In this document: piece after piece, positions 1 through 11,971 of the stretch
How the letters are laid out: every line of letters starts with the position of its first letter
How positions within the stretch are numbered: the stretch's first letter is position 1
Origin: Symsagittifera roscoffensis
Lineage: Eukaryota; Xenacoelomorpha; Acoela; Convolutidae
Length of the DNA stretch: 64,000 nucleotides
Reading direction: 5' to 3'
Assembly: GCF_963678635.1 (NCBI RefSeq)
Contig: NC_087062.1
Coordinates: forward strand, 63,459,253 to 63,523,252
Position numbers and translations under genes: made by a program
The notes under the pieces: generated by a model
What the model was told of the DNA's origin: nothing
The model's database searches: none
What the model saw: only the letters and a program-made list of their open reading frames with translations

Positions 1-100
1 CAACTTAAAAAAATTGTCTTTTAACTTTACCACAACCCAACATATTTTTTTTCTTGCCTTCGGTGAAAATTAAGCACTAAGGAAGAGTGCACTAGCACTA
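1..100. repeat. Decayed copy of CAMTA exon 3 / intron 3 junction
   Basis: The first ~95 bases closely resemble 4225-4320, which spans the donor end of CAMTA exon 3 and the start of its intron. Shared stretches include TTTAACTTTACCACAACCCAA and TTCTTGCCTTCGGTG. The copy has substitutions and indels that spoil the coding sequence. It looks like a relic of a partial local duplication that continues to the left of the window. Confidence 0.55.
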
Positions 101-221
101 AGCGCTACTGCTTCAGATTATTATGACTATTTTTTCTAAACCATAAAACAATTTTCACACTGCATCATTATTGAGCTAATGATTTCAAGAAGATAAAGAG
201 GTTTTGAATCTCAATTAATGA

Positions 222-298
222 AGAAACTTTTGAGTATTTTCCATCAAATGAAACTTTTGAGTCTTTCCCATCAAATGAAACTTTTGAGTCTTTCCCAT
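222..298. repeat. 27 bp minisatellite, three copies
   Basis: Three consecutive copies of a 27 bp unit of the type GAAACTTTTGAGTCTTTCCC plus ATCAAAT, the first slightly diverged. The reverse-strand translation gives a repetitive peptide, but nothing else supports a gene here. Confidence 0.75.
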
Positions 299-400
299 TA
301 TAGTTGAGTGCACACACCGCATGCAGATCAAGAGATGGATCTCCCGAGGGACCAGTTTTGTTAAAATTGATCTGAATATTCATCACTGTCTTCGAAAGTC

Positions 401-990
401 GAACAAAAAGAAACATTTAGAGACGAATAAGGAAAATATTGGAATCAATTAGCATGTCCCAATTCGATTTAAGAGATTATATCAGCGCTTTAAAACTTGG
501 ATTGATTCGCTGCGCTAGAATAAATCTCGCTCAGGCGTTGAGCATCATGCCTTAGAGCATAATCGCGGACTAGAAAACTGACAATTACCAACTTCAAAAT
601 TTCCAAAGCTTTTCTAAAAAAATTTTTATATTAAACATCGTTTTAATTTTAAGCGCATTTAATTAACACGGTGTAAAAAATGTCCCTAGATTTTTTTGCG
701 CTACAAAAACTTTGCATTAAATATGAAGCCGAGCCTGAAAAAAAAAACAGGGGAAAACAAGACTGCTCGTATATTGCTAGCCTGAATGTTGCTAGCCTGA
801 ATCTTCTGACTGTCCCTTAATTCATATCGAAAAGTTTTTGAAATAATTCGCGTTAAGCTCTCAGCAATATGACTAAATTCTTCAACGCGCATAATTTAGT
901 TCAGAACATGGCCAATTTGGCAACTTTTAATCCCCCAGAACTTTACAAAAAACAATTTGAGGTACTCAGGAAGTCAATTTGAACTCAGCA
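401..990. other. No gene recognised
   Basis: AT-rich sequence with only short chance reading frames. If the CAMTA gene continues to the left, this is probably intronic on the minus strand. I see no exon with good splice sites. Confidence 0.4.
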
Positions 991-1040
991 AAATCGATAT
1001 CTTCAATGGGGTATGAAATCGATATCTTCAATGGGGCATG
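991..1040. repeat. 25 bp direct duplication
   Basis: Two adjacent copies of AAATCGATATCTTCAATGGG followed by G(T/C)ATG, differing at one base. A simple local duplication. Confidence 0.8.
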
Positions 1041-1389
1041 CATAAATATTCCATTTTCTTCGAAAGTCCGAATAATTAAACAACGCTCGCAAGTTTCTTA
1101 AATACTAAACAAGGGTACCCTGAGGCTGTGCAAGTATCACAGACTGCTACACTCACACAATATAAGGCAATAATTCCAAAAGAAAAAAAAACGGATTTTT
1201 AATTTTTTTGTGATTTCTGCTGTTCTTTTGACTCTTTAGGGCGCATTTTTTAGATTTCCAGAATTACTTGATAACTGAAATACAGAAGAAATCATTGTCA
1301 CATAAAATTGGGAGTCATTAAAACTCTCTATCAGACCCTTACTCAAAAAATCAGTGCCTTAAAAAAATTTTTTTGTGACAACTTTTGAA

Positions 1390-2290
1390 TCATCTTTTGG
1401 AATCCAAATTGGCCCGGTAGAATCAATTTCGCATAAAATCAAGGTTTCCCAAATCTGTCAAAATTGAAAACTTTCACTCGTTTGAAGGCCAAAACTTTTT
1501 TCTAAAACAATCTGGGCATAGCCAATATTAAAACTGGGCTTTCAACAACCTGTCACTCGATTACCTATGATATCAGATTTGGTAGGATATTTAGCAAGAA
1601 AAGTCTAAAAAACGGTCAGCAAATCAAAAATTTAACATTTCCAAGAATCATAGCTTTTTGCGTGAATAAGTTATGCGTAGCCAATTACTCAAAAAAGTTT
1701 CACGCTACCTATAGTTTCAATTGAACCCAAAATATCAGATTTGGGAGGAAAGTTTTCGAGAGAAGTCAAAAACTTAAAAAAATAATTTGTCCAAAAAATA
1801 AAATTTTAATTTTTCCGAGGGCCAAAACATTTGGAGTCAAAGAAATGGGCGTAGTTTCATAAGCAAATGAGCTTTCCCACAACCCGTTATGAGAATTAAA
1901 ACCAAAATCTCAGATATGGCACGGTAGTTTTCGAAAATATTCAAAAAATTAAAGAAAAAACTACTAAAAAATCAAAGGCTTCACTTTTCGGAGGGCGATA
2001 ACTTCTTGTGAAAATTGTTTTTGTGAGTGTCCGCTAATTCAGAAGAGGTTCCGACTACCCATTATTGCAATTGAACCCACAGTATCAGATTTGCTAGGTT
2101 AGTTTTCGAGAAAAGTCGAAAATATTCACAAAACGGTCAAAAATCAAAAATTTGACAATTCCGAGAGCCATAACTTTGTGTAAAAAAGTGGGCGTAGCCA
2201 AGTATGCAGGAGAGAATTTCAAAACAGTACTATTCATTGAAACCAAAAATTCACATTTGAAAGGGTTAGTTTTTGAGAAAATGAAAAAAA
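1390..2290. repeat. Degenerate tandem satellite, ~162-175 bp units
   Basis: The block TATCAGATTTGGTAGG, followed by AGTTTTCGAGAAAAGTC, then a segment of the type AAATTTGACATTTCCGAGGG and then GGGCGTAGCC, recurs in order. The CAGAT landmarks lie at about 1574, 1736, 1911, 2086 and, mutated, 2252, giving spacings of 162, 175, 175 and 166 bp. A further weak unit precedes them. Units are strongly diverged, so the array is old. It lies in the presumed CAMTA intron past exon 4. Confidence 0.7.
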
Positions 2291-2299
2291 AATCAAAAT

Positions 2300-3190
2300 A
2301 TGGGTCAAATAATCCAGCACACTTTTTCGAAGACCGTAGACAGAGTGGTCAAGTAAAAAAAACTAGTGAAAATCGTAAAATTGTCTGAAAGAAACTAAAC
2401 CTTTCCGAATAAAATTGAAAATAATTTTTTTCTAACGAAAACAAAAAGAAACTTCAACATACCGATTGGTAAATATTCAACCAACTTTAAAAGTGCGGAG
2501 TGAAAAGATAAAAAGACCAAAAATTAGGCCATTAAGCCGATAAAAAATAGGCCGCATTAATTTGGGCCGAGTAATAATTTTAGCGAAACAAAAAATAAAG
2601 AAGGAAAAACGAAGTCAAGGTAAAAAAAATTACAAATTGCAGGCGTAGTTGCATACTAAAAGCAAAAAATGCAACAAACACTTAAAGCTAAATTTAAGAA
2701 GAATGAGCGAATCAATTAAAAAACGATTCCAAGATGTGACAAATACACCGACAACAGATAAGCAGACAAATAATTGGCCGACAATTTTATTTGAATACAT
2801 GTCTTTGTCCGATTCTAACCCAGGACCTTTGCCGTCACAGGCATATTCGTTACCTCCAGTCTAAGTTGGCCGGGAACGTTAATCAATTTGAATACATTAA
2901 TAAACAAGGTAGAGATGAGACCAGGTGTCCCAATGAGTCCTGTGAACAAAGTTGTTCACTGCAAAATAAGTCTTGTACCCGATTACAATACGCTTGCTTA
3001 TCGCAAAGGTAAACATGTAAAAAGCCTTGCAACGGGTTGCAAAAGTCTTGCCGATTGCATTTGTATACCATCAACATATATGTATTAATATTGCTATCAT
3101 AAAACAGGTCAAAATATTCTATTGTTATTTGTCTGAGTGAACTTGTATGGACATTTTTGAGCTAAAAGGAAAAAATATATTGTCTTCTGA
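2300..3190. other. Non-coding stretch with SINE-like fragment
   Basis: Presumed CAMTA intron. From about 2520 to 3070 it contains pieces shared with other places in the window: an AGCAGACAAATAATTGGCCG block near 2760 and GTCCTGTGAACAAAG followed by CTTGCTTATCGCAAAGG at 2937-3010. The same pieces recur near 17.26, 22.83, 60.5, 61.2 and 63.7 kb. No exon is apparent. Confidence 0.45.
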
Positions 3191-3199
3191 CATACTTAC

Positions 3200-3375
3200 A
3201 CATTGGAACTATTTCGTTCATCAGCTCTGTTTTGTTCCACTGTCGGCTGGTCGGCCAGAAGTCTGGCCGCGATTCAAATGGATTCGAGAGCAAATGTCTC
3301 AGTGCCCAGGGATCATCCAAGTCATTCAAATAATGAACCAGGACAACATCCGGGTTAACAAACAGCCAGTATGAC
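3200..3375 (-). CDS. CAMTA transcription factor, exon 4 (end of CG-1 domain)
   Basis: Encodes SYWLFVNPDVVLVHYLND, the signature end of the CG-1 domain, then about 40 residues ending ...WNKTELMNEIVPM. In animal CAMTAs that position has a conserved W..EEL...LKPMF segment. The exon is bounded by TTTTTGTAG|G (acceptor) and T|GTAAGTAT (strong donor). It enters in phase 2, matching the AG left by exon 3, and leaves in phase 1 with a T, compatible with the next codon being the Phe of PMF. Later exons (TIG, ankyrin and IQ regions in the family) lie off the left edge or were not seen. Confidence 0.88.
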
Positions 3376-4278
3376 CTACAAAAATGAGCCATTTATTAGA
3401 AACTTTTATTTGCACCTGGTAGAACTCTTGTTGATCGGACTATTGAAAATGGAGACGAAATTTGTCTTCGGGTGTGCTATACTTTTTTATTGTTTTCCAC
3501 ACAAAATCAGGTACCGATTGATATATCACTAAATCCACCCAAAATCGAGTGATAAATCATATTAAAGCTTTTAAAATCACAATATGATACTCATAAAAAA
3601 TTTCCAAAAAAAAATTCTCAGTCGAGAAAAAATTCTGTCGAGGTTTGATATTTCTGATATTTAGTCAAATTTCGAGCGAATAAACTAGACATATAACAGG
3701 CGTACAATAACTGTAGAATAGTAGTCTTAAAAATCAAGTTAGGCCGTGAAATCTTAGGTCTAATCTATTAAAATTAGTTTTCAAGGTTTTTTTGCGCCTT
3801 TTTGGGAATAAAGTTTTTTTGAAATCATAAAAATTTTCTGCAAAAAATTTTTAAAACGTTATCAAAATTTTTTATGTGATTCTATATGAGAAAAATTGCA
3901 CCTAATTTACTGATAAAATGTACCTAATTTACTGTTATTATCCAAGTTCTAAACTTTTGCTCAGATTGCCTAATCACACCACGAACAAAAAACGACGTAA
4001 TTTGAAAAGAAACGACGTGTTTTGAAATATTGATCGACCAAGCTTGACATCAACCGGCTATCCTTGTTTTTTATGCTATGAATTTGAGTTTCGACGCCAT
4101 TTCAGAAATCATTGGTTGTTGCTAGAATCAATCATCGAATTGAAAAACTCAACCTATACACTTCGTTGCCCACCAGCGCAAAAATAGTCGTCGCAAAACT
4201 ATACCGAAAGGAAACCAATTTCAATCTCATCAAAAAAATGTCCTTTAACTTTACCACAACCCAACTTAGTTTTCTTGC

Positions 4279-4467
4279 CTTCGGTGGAAAGTAGGAACTA
4301 AGGACGAGTGTGCGTAAAGACACTTGACCAGCTCGTAAGAATGTATTTTAAGGCGCATGTTGTCCTCGCGGGTCACACGGGAGTCCTTGCGCATCTTCCA
4401 GCAGTAGCCGTCCTTTTTGTACTTGGTGACCTTCCGATTCACAAGCAGCAGAGTCCCACTTGCAGGC
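4279..4467 (-). CDS. CAMTA transcription factor, exon 3 (core of CG-1 domain)
   Basis: Encodes the basic heart of the CG-1 DNA-binding domain, from PASGTLLLVNRKVTKYKKDG through YCWKMRKDSRVTREDNMRLK to SLVPTFHR. These match the family pattern RP.(S/N)G.(L/M).LY.RK..(Y/K)..DGY.WK.R.D...TREDH.KLK and PTFHRR. The acceptor is TTGTTTTAG|G. The donor is CGAAG|GCAAGA, a GC-AG intron, because only that site joins in frame to exon 4. The protein is a nuclear transcription activator in this family, calmodulin-responsive through IQ motifs not seen here. The very long upstream intron separates it from exon 2. Confidence 0.92.
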
Positions 4468-4469
4468 CT

Positions 4470-5615
4470 AAAACAATAATAAACACAGACAGTAGCGGAT
4501 TCCACCCTTTGTACTATTTTGAGATATCCATTTTTGACTGACTGACCTTGAAATTTTTCTAAAGGCGCCTTTGGCGCCAATCTATACAATTTTGAGGGGG
4601 AGCGCGCGCCGAAAAAACGCGATTTTTTGGTCGAAATTTTCCAAAAAAAAAGCCTAAAAACGCCTTTCTTGGCCTGTTTTTCAAAAATTTGCCTGCGGCG
4701 CAGAAAATTTGGTCAAATTACGGTCTTTATAGTGGTTTGGAAATCAATTCAGAAAATCAATTTGGTCGACCAAAAAAAATGAAAATCTGCCCGCCCTAGA
4801 TAAGTCATATTACACAGATAAGTCATATTACACACATTTGCGATCAAAAAATATTCCCTAAAATGGAAAAATGGCCACGTTTTAAATTTTTATATAGCCA
4901 TGTGAGAGTTTTTCAAGAGTCGCCTAATTAAAATTCATGAGACTCATATAATAATTTCATTCCAAGCGAAGAACTCATTGTGAAAAAGGGGAAAACTCTG
5001 ACATTCTTTCATTTTAAAATATCAGATGGTCATTATTGATTTTCATTCAAAGAGAATACAGATATAAGCGGGAAACTGAGCTCCAAAAATTGCAAACGTA
5101 ATATGAAACAGCTCTAGAATACGAAACTATTGACTTCGCAACTGCTCCATACCGTTTTGTATTGTCTTCAATGGGTGACAGACTAATAGAAAATACCAGT
5201 TAGCATTAATGCGATTTACTATAGCAAATAAAACGCATGGTGAGAAAGCTGAAATTGAGTGTTCAGAATTCTCAGGCAGATCGCGAAAATCTCAAAGTAA
5301 GCAGATAAATCCAGGCCAATAGTGTTAATATTGCCCGATTAGATAAATAGCAGATGAATGAAAATAATGCCGGATCGAAGGCGGATGGGAACAAATTTAA
5401 TATTTTAAGAAAACCGATTTACGATAAATGGAAAACATAAAACTAAATTTATTAGATCTGCACGTATTATATCTGCGTCTATTATACTAATTAAATTATC
5501 AATTTCTGTTAATATTGACTTCGATTTTGTGAGAATGGCATTTAGCCAATAGGGACGCTTAGCGACTTTGATTGGTTGAAAATTTTCCAGCATTCAGTCC
5601 ATCCAGCACGAGAAC
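4470..5615. other. CAMTA intron 2, unique part
   Basis: No coding signal. It includes a 19 bp duplication, GATAAGTCATATTACACA, repeated at about 4799-4835. Otherwise it is AT-rich intronic sequence up to the start of the 951 bp array. Confidence 0.5.
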
Positions 5616-8600
5616 CTGTCATGATCTTAGAATATCAAGATGTCATTGAACTGTAATATGAAACGTTAGTCAAGAGAAATAGTTATCATTATTTAATTGG
5701 GGATTGTTCCTAATGGAAATTTAGCTGTTTGATTATTATATAACACTGTAAATATCACCGAATTGTTCATACTGATCAAGTATGTAACAAAAACTAATCG
5801 ATTAGTCCAGCGACCAGCAACAACGATAGCTGTAATAACATATAATTAATGCTTAAAACCTTGCTTTTACGTATATCTCAAGTCTTGACCGCTCAAGTCA
5901 TCATATGGTGACAGGAGTGGGATTCAAACCCACGCATCCGAAGATAGTGCGAGAATACGGTGACACCACTACACAACAGGATGTAAATAGACCATGACCC
6001 GAATTATAGATATTGAAAAAAGAATATTAATCGTCAGTAGAGAATAGAATTGTTAGACTGCACTGTTGCCTTTTTTACAGAAGAAAAACACAAACTTGAG
6101 CTCAGGACCCAAAAGCCTAGTCAGCTCAACGTCATTGAACACCATCGTGAAACATAAACTATCGAGTTGATACTTGGTGATAGGAGTGGGATCGCCATCA
6201 GAGCGATACGAATTCATGCGGAAGACGACAAAAACAAGAGTACTGATATTCTAATTTATTAAATCCTGGCAATTTTGGGGAATTTTGCATGGTAATGACG
6301 TCTGCTAACAGCCATCATCACCGACGACCAAGATTGGGCCAATTCAGGATAGCCGCGAAGGAGGCGACTACTAAAGAAAAAGATGAAAGAAACCCACTCA
6401 AGGGTTGATAGCAGTTATTCTAACATCCAGAGACAGAGAAGATTGTCTAAAAACCGAAGCAGCCATGTCATTTTCATCGACATTGTCTTAGACTAACTGA
6501 TCAGTGGTTTGTTCGACCAGTAAAAAAAGAATAACCGGAAAACTTTTTTAATGAGTAGCTGTGTCATGATCTTCGAATATCATGATGCCAATGAACTGTA
6601 ATATCGAACATTAGTCAGTGGAACAGAGAAATAGTTATCATTATTAAATTGTGGATTGTTCCTAATGGAAATTTTGCTGTTTGATTATTATATAATATTG
6701 TAAAAATTACCAAATTGTTCATACTGATCAAGTATACAACAATCACTTATCGATAAGTCCAGCTGCCAGCAACAACGATAGCTGTAATAAAATATAATTA
6801 ATGCTTAAGACCTCGCTTTTACGTAAGTCTCAAGTCTTGACCGCTCAAGTCATCATATGGTGACAGGAGTGGGATTCGAACCCACGCATCCGAAGATAGT
6901 GCGCGAATACGGTGACACCACTACACAACAGGATGTAAATAGACCATGACCCGAATTATAGATATTGAAAAAAGAATACTAATCGTCAGTAGAGAATTGA
7001 ATTGTTAGACTGCACTGTTGCCTTTTTTACAGAAGAAAACACAAACTTGAGCTCAGGACCCAAAAGCCTAGTCAGCTCAACGTCATTGAACACCATCGTG
7101 AAACATAAACTATCGAGTTGATACTTGGTGATAGGAGTGGGATCGCCATCAGAGCGATACGAATTCATGCGGAAGACGACAAAAACAAGAGTACTGATAT
7201 TCTAATTTATTAAATCCTGGCAATTTTGGGGAATTTTGCATGGTAATGACGTCTGCTAACAGCCATCATCACCGACGACCAAGATTGGGCCAATTCAGGA
7301 TAGCCGCGAAGGAGGCGACTACTAAAGAAAAAGATGAAAGAAACCCACTCAAGGGTTGATAGCAGTTATTCTAACATCCAGAGACAGAGAAGATTGTCTA
7401 AAAACCGAAGCAGCCATGTCATTTTCATCGACATTGTCTTAGACTAACTGATCAGTGGTTTGTTCGACCAGTAAAAAAAGAATAACCGGAAAACTTTTTT
7501 AAAGAGTAGCTGTGTCATGATCTTCGAATATCATGATGCCAATGAACTGTAATATCGAACATTAGTCAGTGGAACAGAGAAATAGTTATCATTATTAAAT
7601 TGTGGATTGTTCCTGATGGAAATTTTGCTGTTTGATTATTATATAATATTGTAAAAATTACCAAATTGTTCATACTGATCAAGTATACAACAATCACTTA
7701 TCGATAAGTCCAGCTGCCAGCAACAACGATAGCTGTAATAAAATATAATTAATGCTTAAAACCTCGCTTTTACGTAAGTCTCAAGTCTTGACCGCTCAAG
7801 TCATCATATGGTGACAGGAGTGGGATTCGAACCCACGCATCCGAAGATAGTGCGCGAATACGGTGACACCACTACACAACAGGATGTAAATAGACCATGA
7901 CCCCAATTATAGATATTGAAAAAAGAATACTAATCGTCAGTAGAGAATTGAATTGTTAGACTGCACTGTTGCCTTTTTTACAGAAGAAAAACACAAACTT
8001 GAGCTCAGGACCCAAAAGCCTAGTCAGCTCAACGTCATTGAACACCATCGTGAAACATAAACTATCGAGTTGATACTTGGTGATAGGAGTGGGATCGCCA
8101 TCAGAGCGATACGAATTCATGCGGAAGACGACAAAAACAAGAGTACTGATATTCTAATTTATTAAATCCTGGCAATTTTGGGGAATTTTGCATGGTAATG
8201 ACGTCTGCTAACAGCCATCATCACCGACGACCAAGATTGGGCCAATTCAGGATAGCCGCGAAGGAGGCGACTACTAAAGAAAAAGATGAAAGAAACCCAC
8301 TCAAGGGTTGATAGCAGTTATTCTAACATCCAGAGACAGAAAAGATTGTCTAAAAACCGAAGCAGCCATGTCATTTTCATCGACATTGTCTTAGACTAAC
8401 TGATCAGTGGTTTGTTCGACCAGTAAAAAAAGAATAACCGGAAAATTTTTTTAAAGAGTAGCTGTGTCATGATCTTCGAATATCATGATGCCAATGAACT
8501 GTAATATCGAACATTAGTCAGTGGAACAGAGAAATAGTTATCATTATTAAATTGTGGATTGTTCCTAATGGAAATTTTGCTGTTTGATTATTATATAATA

Positions 8601-10665
8601 TTGTAAAAATCACCAAATTGTTCATACTGATCAAGTATACAACAATCACTTATCGATAAGTCCAGCTGCCAGCAACAACGATAGCTGTAATAAAATATAA
8701 TTAATGCTTAAAACCTCGCTTTTACGTAAGTCTCAAGTCTTGACCGCTCAAGTCATCATATGGTGACAGGAGTGGGATTCGAACCCACGCATCCGAAGAT
8801 AGTGAGCGAATACGGTGACACCACTACACAACAGGATGTAAATAGACCATGACCCGAATTATAGATATTGAAAAAAGAATACTAATCGTCAGTAGAGAAT
8901 TTAATTGTTAGACTGCACTGTTGCCTTTTTTACAGAAGAAAAACATAAACTTGAGCTCAGGACCCAAAAGCCTAGTCAACTCAACGTCATTGAACACCAT
9001 CGTGAAAGATAAACTATCGAGTTGATAATTGGTGATAGAAGTGGGATCGCCATCAGAGCGATACGAATTCATGCGGAAGAAGACAAAAACAAGAGTAGTG
9101 ATATTCTAATTTATTAAATCCTGGCAATTTTGGGGAATTTTGCATGGTACTGACGTCTGCTAAGAGCCATCATCACCAACGACCAAGATTGGGCCAATTC
9201 AGGATAGCCGCGAAGGAGGCGACTACTAAAGAAAAAGATGAAAGAAACCCACTCAAGGGTTGATAGCAGTTATTCTAACATCCAGAGACAGAGAAGATTG
9301 TCTAAAAACCGAAGCAGCCATGTCATTTTCATCGACATTGTCTTAGACTAACTGATCAGTGGTTTGTTCGACCAGTAAAAAAAGAATAACCGGAAAACTT
9401 TTTTAAAGAGTAGCTGTGTCATGATCTTCGAATATCATGATGCCAATGAACTGTAATATCGAACATTAGTCAGTGGAACAGAGAAATAGTTATCATTATT
9501 AAATTGTGGATTGTTCCTAATGGAAATTTTGCTGTTTGATTATTATATAATATTGTAAAAATCACCAAATTGTTCATACTGATCAAGTATACAACAATCA
9601 CTTATCGATAAGTCCAGCTGCCAGCAACAACGATAGCTGTAATAAAATATAATTAATGCTTAAAACCTCGCTTTTACGTAAGTCTCAAGTCTTGACCGCT
9701 CAAGTCATCATATGGTGACAGGAGTGGGATTCGAACCCACGCATCCGAAGATAGTGAGCGAATACGGTGACACCACTACACAACAGGATGTAAATAGACC
9801 ATGACCCGAATTATAGATATTGAAAAAAGAATACTAATCGTCAGTAGAGAATTTAATTGTTAGACTGCACTGTTGCCTTTTTTACAGAAGAAAAACATAA
9901 ACTTGAGCTCAGGACCCAAAAGCCTAGTCAACTCAACGTCATTGAACACCATCGTGAAAGATAAACTATCGAGTTGATAATTGGTGATAGAAGTGGGATC
10001 GCCATCAGAGCGATACGAATTCATGCGGAAGAAGACAAAAACAAGAGTAGTGATATTCTAATTTATTAAATCCTGGCAATTTTGGGGAATTTTGCATGGT
10101 ACTGACGTCTGCTAAGAGCCATCATCACCAACGACCAAGATTGGGCCAGTTCAGGATAGCCGCGAAGGAGGCGACTACTGAAGAAAAAGATGGAAGAAAC
10201 CCACTCAAGGGTTGACAGCAGTTATTCTAACATCCAGAGACAGAGAAGATTGTCTAAAAACCGAAGCAGCCACGTCATTTTCATCGACATTGTCTTAGAC
10301 TAACTGATCAGTGGTTTGTTCGACCAGTGAAAAATCAATAACCGGAAAACTTTTTTAAAGAGTAGCTGTGTCATGATCTTCGATAATCATGATGTCATTG
10401 AACTGTAATATCGAACATTAGTCAGTGGAACAGAGAAATAGTTATCATGATTTAATTGTGGATTGTTCCTAATGGAAATTTTGCTGTTTGATTATTATAT
10501 AATATTGTAAATATCACCAAATTGTTCATACTGATCAAGTAAACAACAATCACTTATCGATAAGTCCAGCTGCCAGCAACAACGATAGCTGTACTAATAA
10601 ATAATTAATGCTTAAAACCTCGCTTTTACATATATCTCAAGTCTTGACCGCTCAAGTCATCATAG
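5616..10665. repeat. Tandem array, ~951 bp unit, about 5.3 copies
   Basis: The landmark GTGACAGGAGTGGGATTC begins at 5908, 6860, 7811, 8763 and 9714, so the period is 951-952 bp. The array starts within the unit near TCATGATCTTAGAATATC and ends abruptly at CAAGTCATCATA (10665), where a sixth landmark is missing. The inner units are nearly identical and the outer ends diverge. Units 4 and 5 share private variants, as do units 2 and 3. Each unit carries a degenerate tRNA-like stretch and a second, weaker copy of its 3' half about 240 bp further on. The whole array lies in CAMTA intron 2. Confidence 0.95.
6859..6934 (-). repeat. tRNA-like module of the 951 bp unit (one of five)
   Basis: Read on the minus strand this has an A-box-like TGTAGTGGTGTCACC and a perfect T arm GTGGGTTCGAATCCCAC (B box). 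The acceptor ends (TCCTGTT and TCCTGTC) are not complementary and no clean 5 bp anticodon stem with a 7-base loop forms. I read it as a tRNA-derived SINE relic, not a working tRNA. Other copies are at about 5907-5982 (T arm mutated), 7810-7885, 8762-8837 and 9713-9788. Confidence 0.6.
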
Positions 10666-10764
10666 AACCCTCCCCACAAAAAATTGGTGCAAGCCAGGTT
10701 TGAAAAAGATGAACGCCTACTATAATTTAGTGGTGTGTCACGGAGCCAAATACACGCATATTCG

Positions 10765-11250
10765 AAAAATAAATTCGTTCCCGGATAGTCAAAAAAATTG
10801 TTCCTGGATAACCTAAAACTTTTTTGTTCCCCGATAGCCAATACATTTTTGGTTCCCTGAAAGCCAGAAAATTCTCTGCTCTGAATTTGCTCTGAGCCAA
10901 AAATCAATCGCTGAAAATACTAATTTTTGTTGCATCTAAATAAAGGCTTTTTCCTTTTACAGTCCCACCTCCTAGTAGATTATAGACCATCATATTACAA
11001 AAACTCTATAATTGGTGAGGGGGAACTACTTAAAAATGAAAATTCGGACCTCTTGAATCATCTCCTCCCTTGAGTACCTAGAAACGAATATTCCCTTACA
11101 AAGAAATAAATCAGCGGTTAAGCATATGCGATATATATACAACTAGTTTCGAATAATGCTTCCATGATAGTCGAAAAAAAATTGGATGACCGAAAAAAAT
11201 TCTTCCGCAAAAAATGAATGTTCCCGGATAGCCGAAAAATATTTCGCATA
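10765..11250. repeat. Decayed minisatellite
   Basis: Variants of GTTCCCGGATAGCCGAAAAA recur about every 25-35 bp in two clusters, 10768-10880 and 11158-11250, with substitutions and indels. Minus-strand reading frames over it are repetitive and lack gene features. Confidence 0.6.
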
Positions 11251-11308
11251 TAAAAGAAGTCGAACTTTCTTTGCTATCTAATTCAATGAGGGCAAGACTA
11301 TTACACAA

Positions 11309-11971
11309 AGAGAACGTTTAATCTTTTGGATTATTTGATAGCTGAGTTACGAATCAAAAAATAGTTTAATAGTTTGAATAAAATTAGTCTAAAATTTTAG
11401 ACGAATTTGCCTGTTTAGTCCTATTTTGTTTAATTGCTGATTATCTTAAGATAATTTTTTATTCGACTATACGTGAATGCGGTCCCGTGGGTACGCACCT
11501 ATACTACACGCATTTGCTTTTGTAGCCAAACAAATTCAAAAAAGGACAAAAACAATAAACATCGAAAACACGAATTTTTTTCCATTTTCTTCAAAAATTT
11601 CCTTCGTTTCAGGGCGCTTAAAATGGTTAGAACAACTGCTCAAAAAAAATTCATAAGAGCTAACTTACCATAAGCATCTTAGCAGAATTTAATGGGTGGT
11701 TGAGTCTATAGTCAAACTCAGACCAAATTTTCTCGACACTGGCAATTTTTTGGGCTTTCTAAAAAACTGAGTCACGATTTAAAGGTTTTAATACCAAATC
11801 ATCTACGATGATCTATGACGCTCTGCCAGCTTTTTTCGAGATAATCAACATAAAATAAAAAAACGCACCCTACACCATAATTCATTCACAGTCACTTCGT
11901 GACGCGGTCGGAACAATAACCATTACAGCAAAGTGTGCGTTGAAGAATAAATATAAAAATAAATTGTTTAC
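11309..11971. other. CAMTA intron 2, proximal part
   Basis: No gene recognised. A minus-strand stretch near 11690-11780 flanked by TTTTTTAG and GTAAGTTAG is open but does not join in phase to exon 2, whereas exon 3 does, so I did not call an exon. Confidence 0.4.

Noticed and set aside
6859-6934. Functional tRNA gene in the 951 bp unit
   Set aside because: Perfect T arm, but acceptor strands do not pair and no proper anticodon arm forms, in any of the five copies.
7000-7168. 60-codon minus-strand frame in the tandem array
   Set aside because: It is not preserved in the other units, so it is a chance frame.
10626-10907. 93-codon minus-strand frame
   Set aside because: Crosses the array end and the GGATAGCC minisatellite; repetitive and without domain or splice context.
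11690-11780. Possible extra CAMTA exon between TTTTTTAG and GTAAGTTAG
   Set aside because: Out of phase with exon 2, and inserting it would break the CG-1 domain, which joins perfectly from exon 2 to exon 3.
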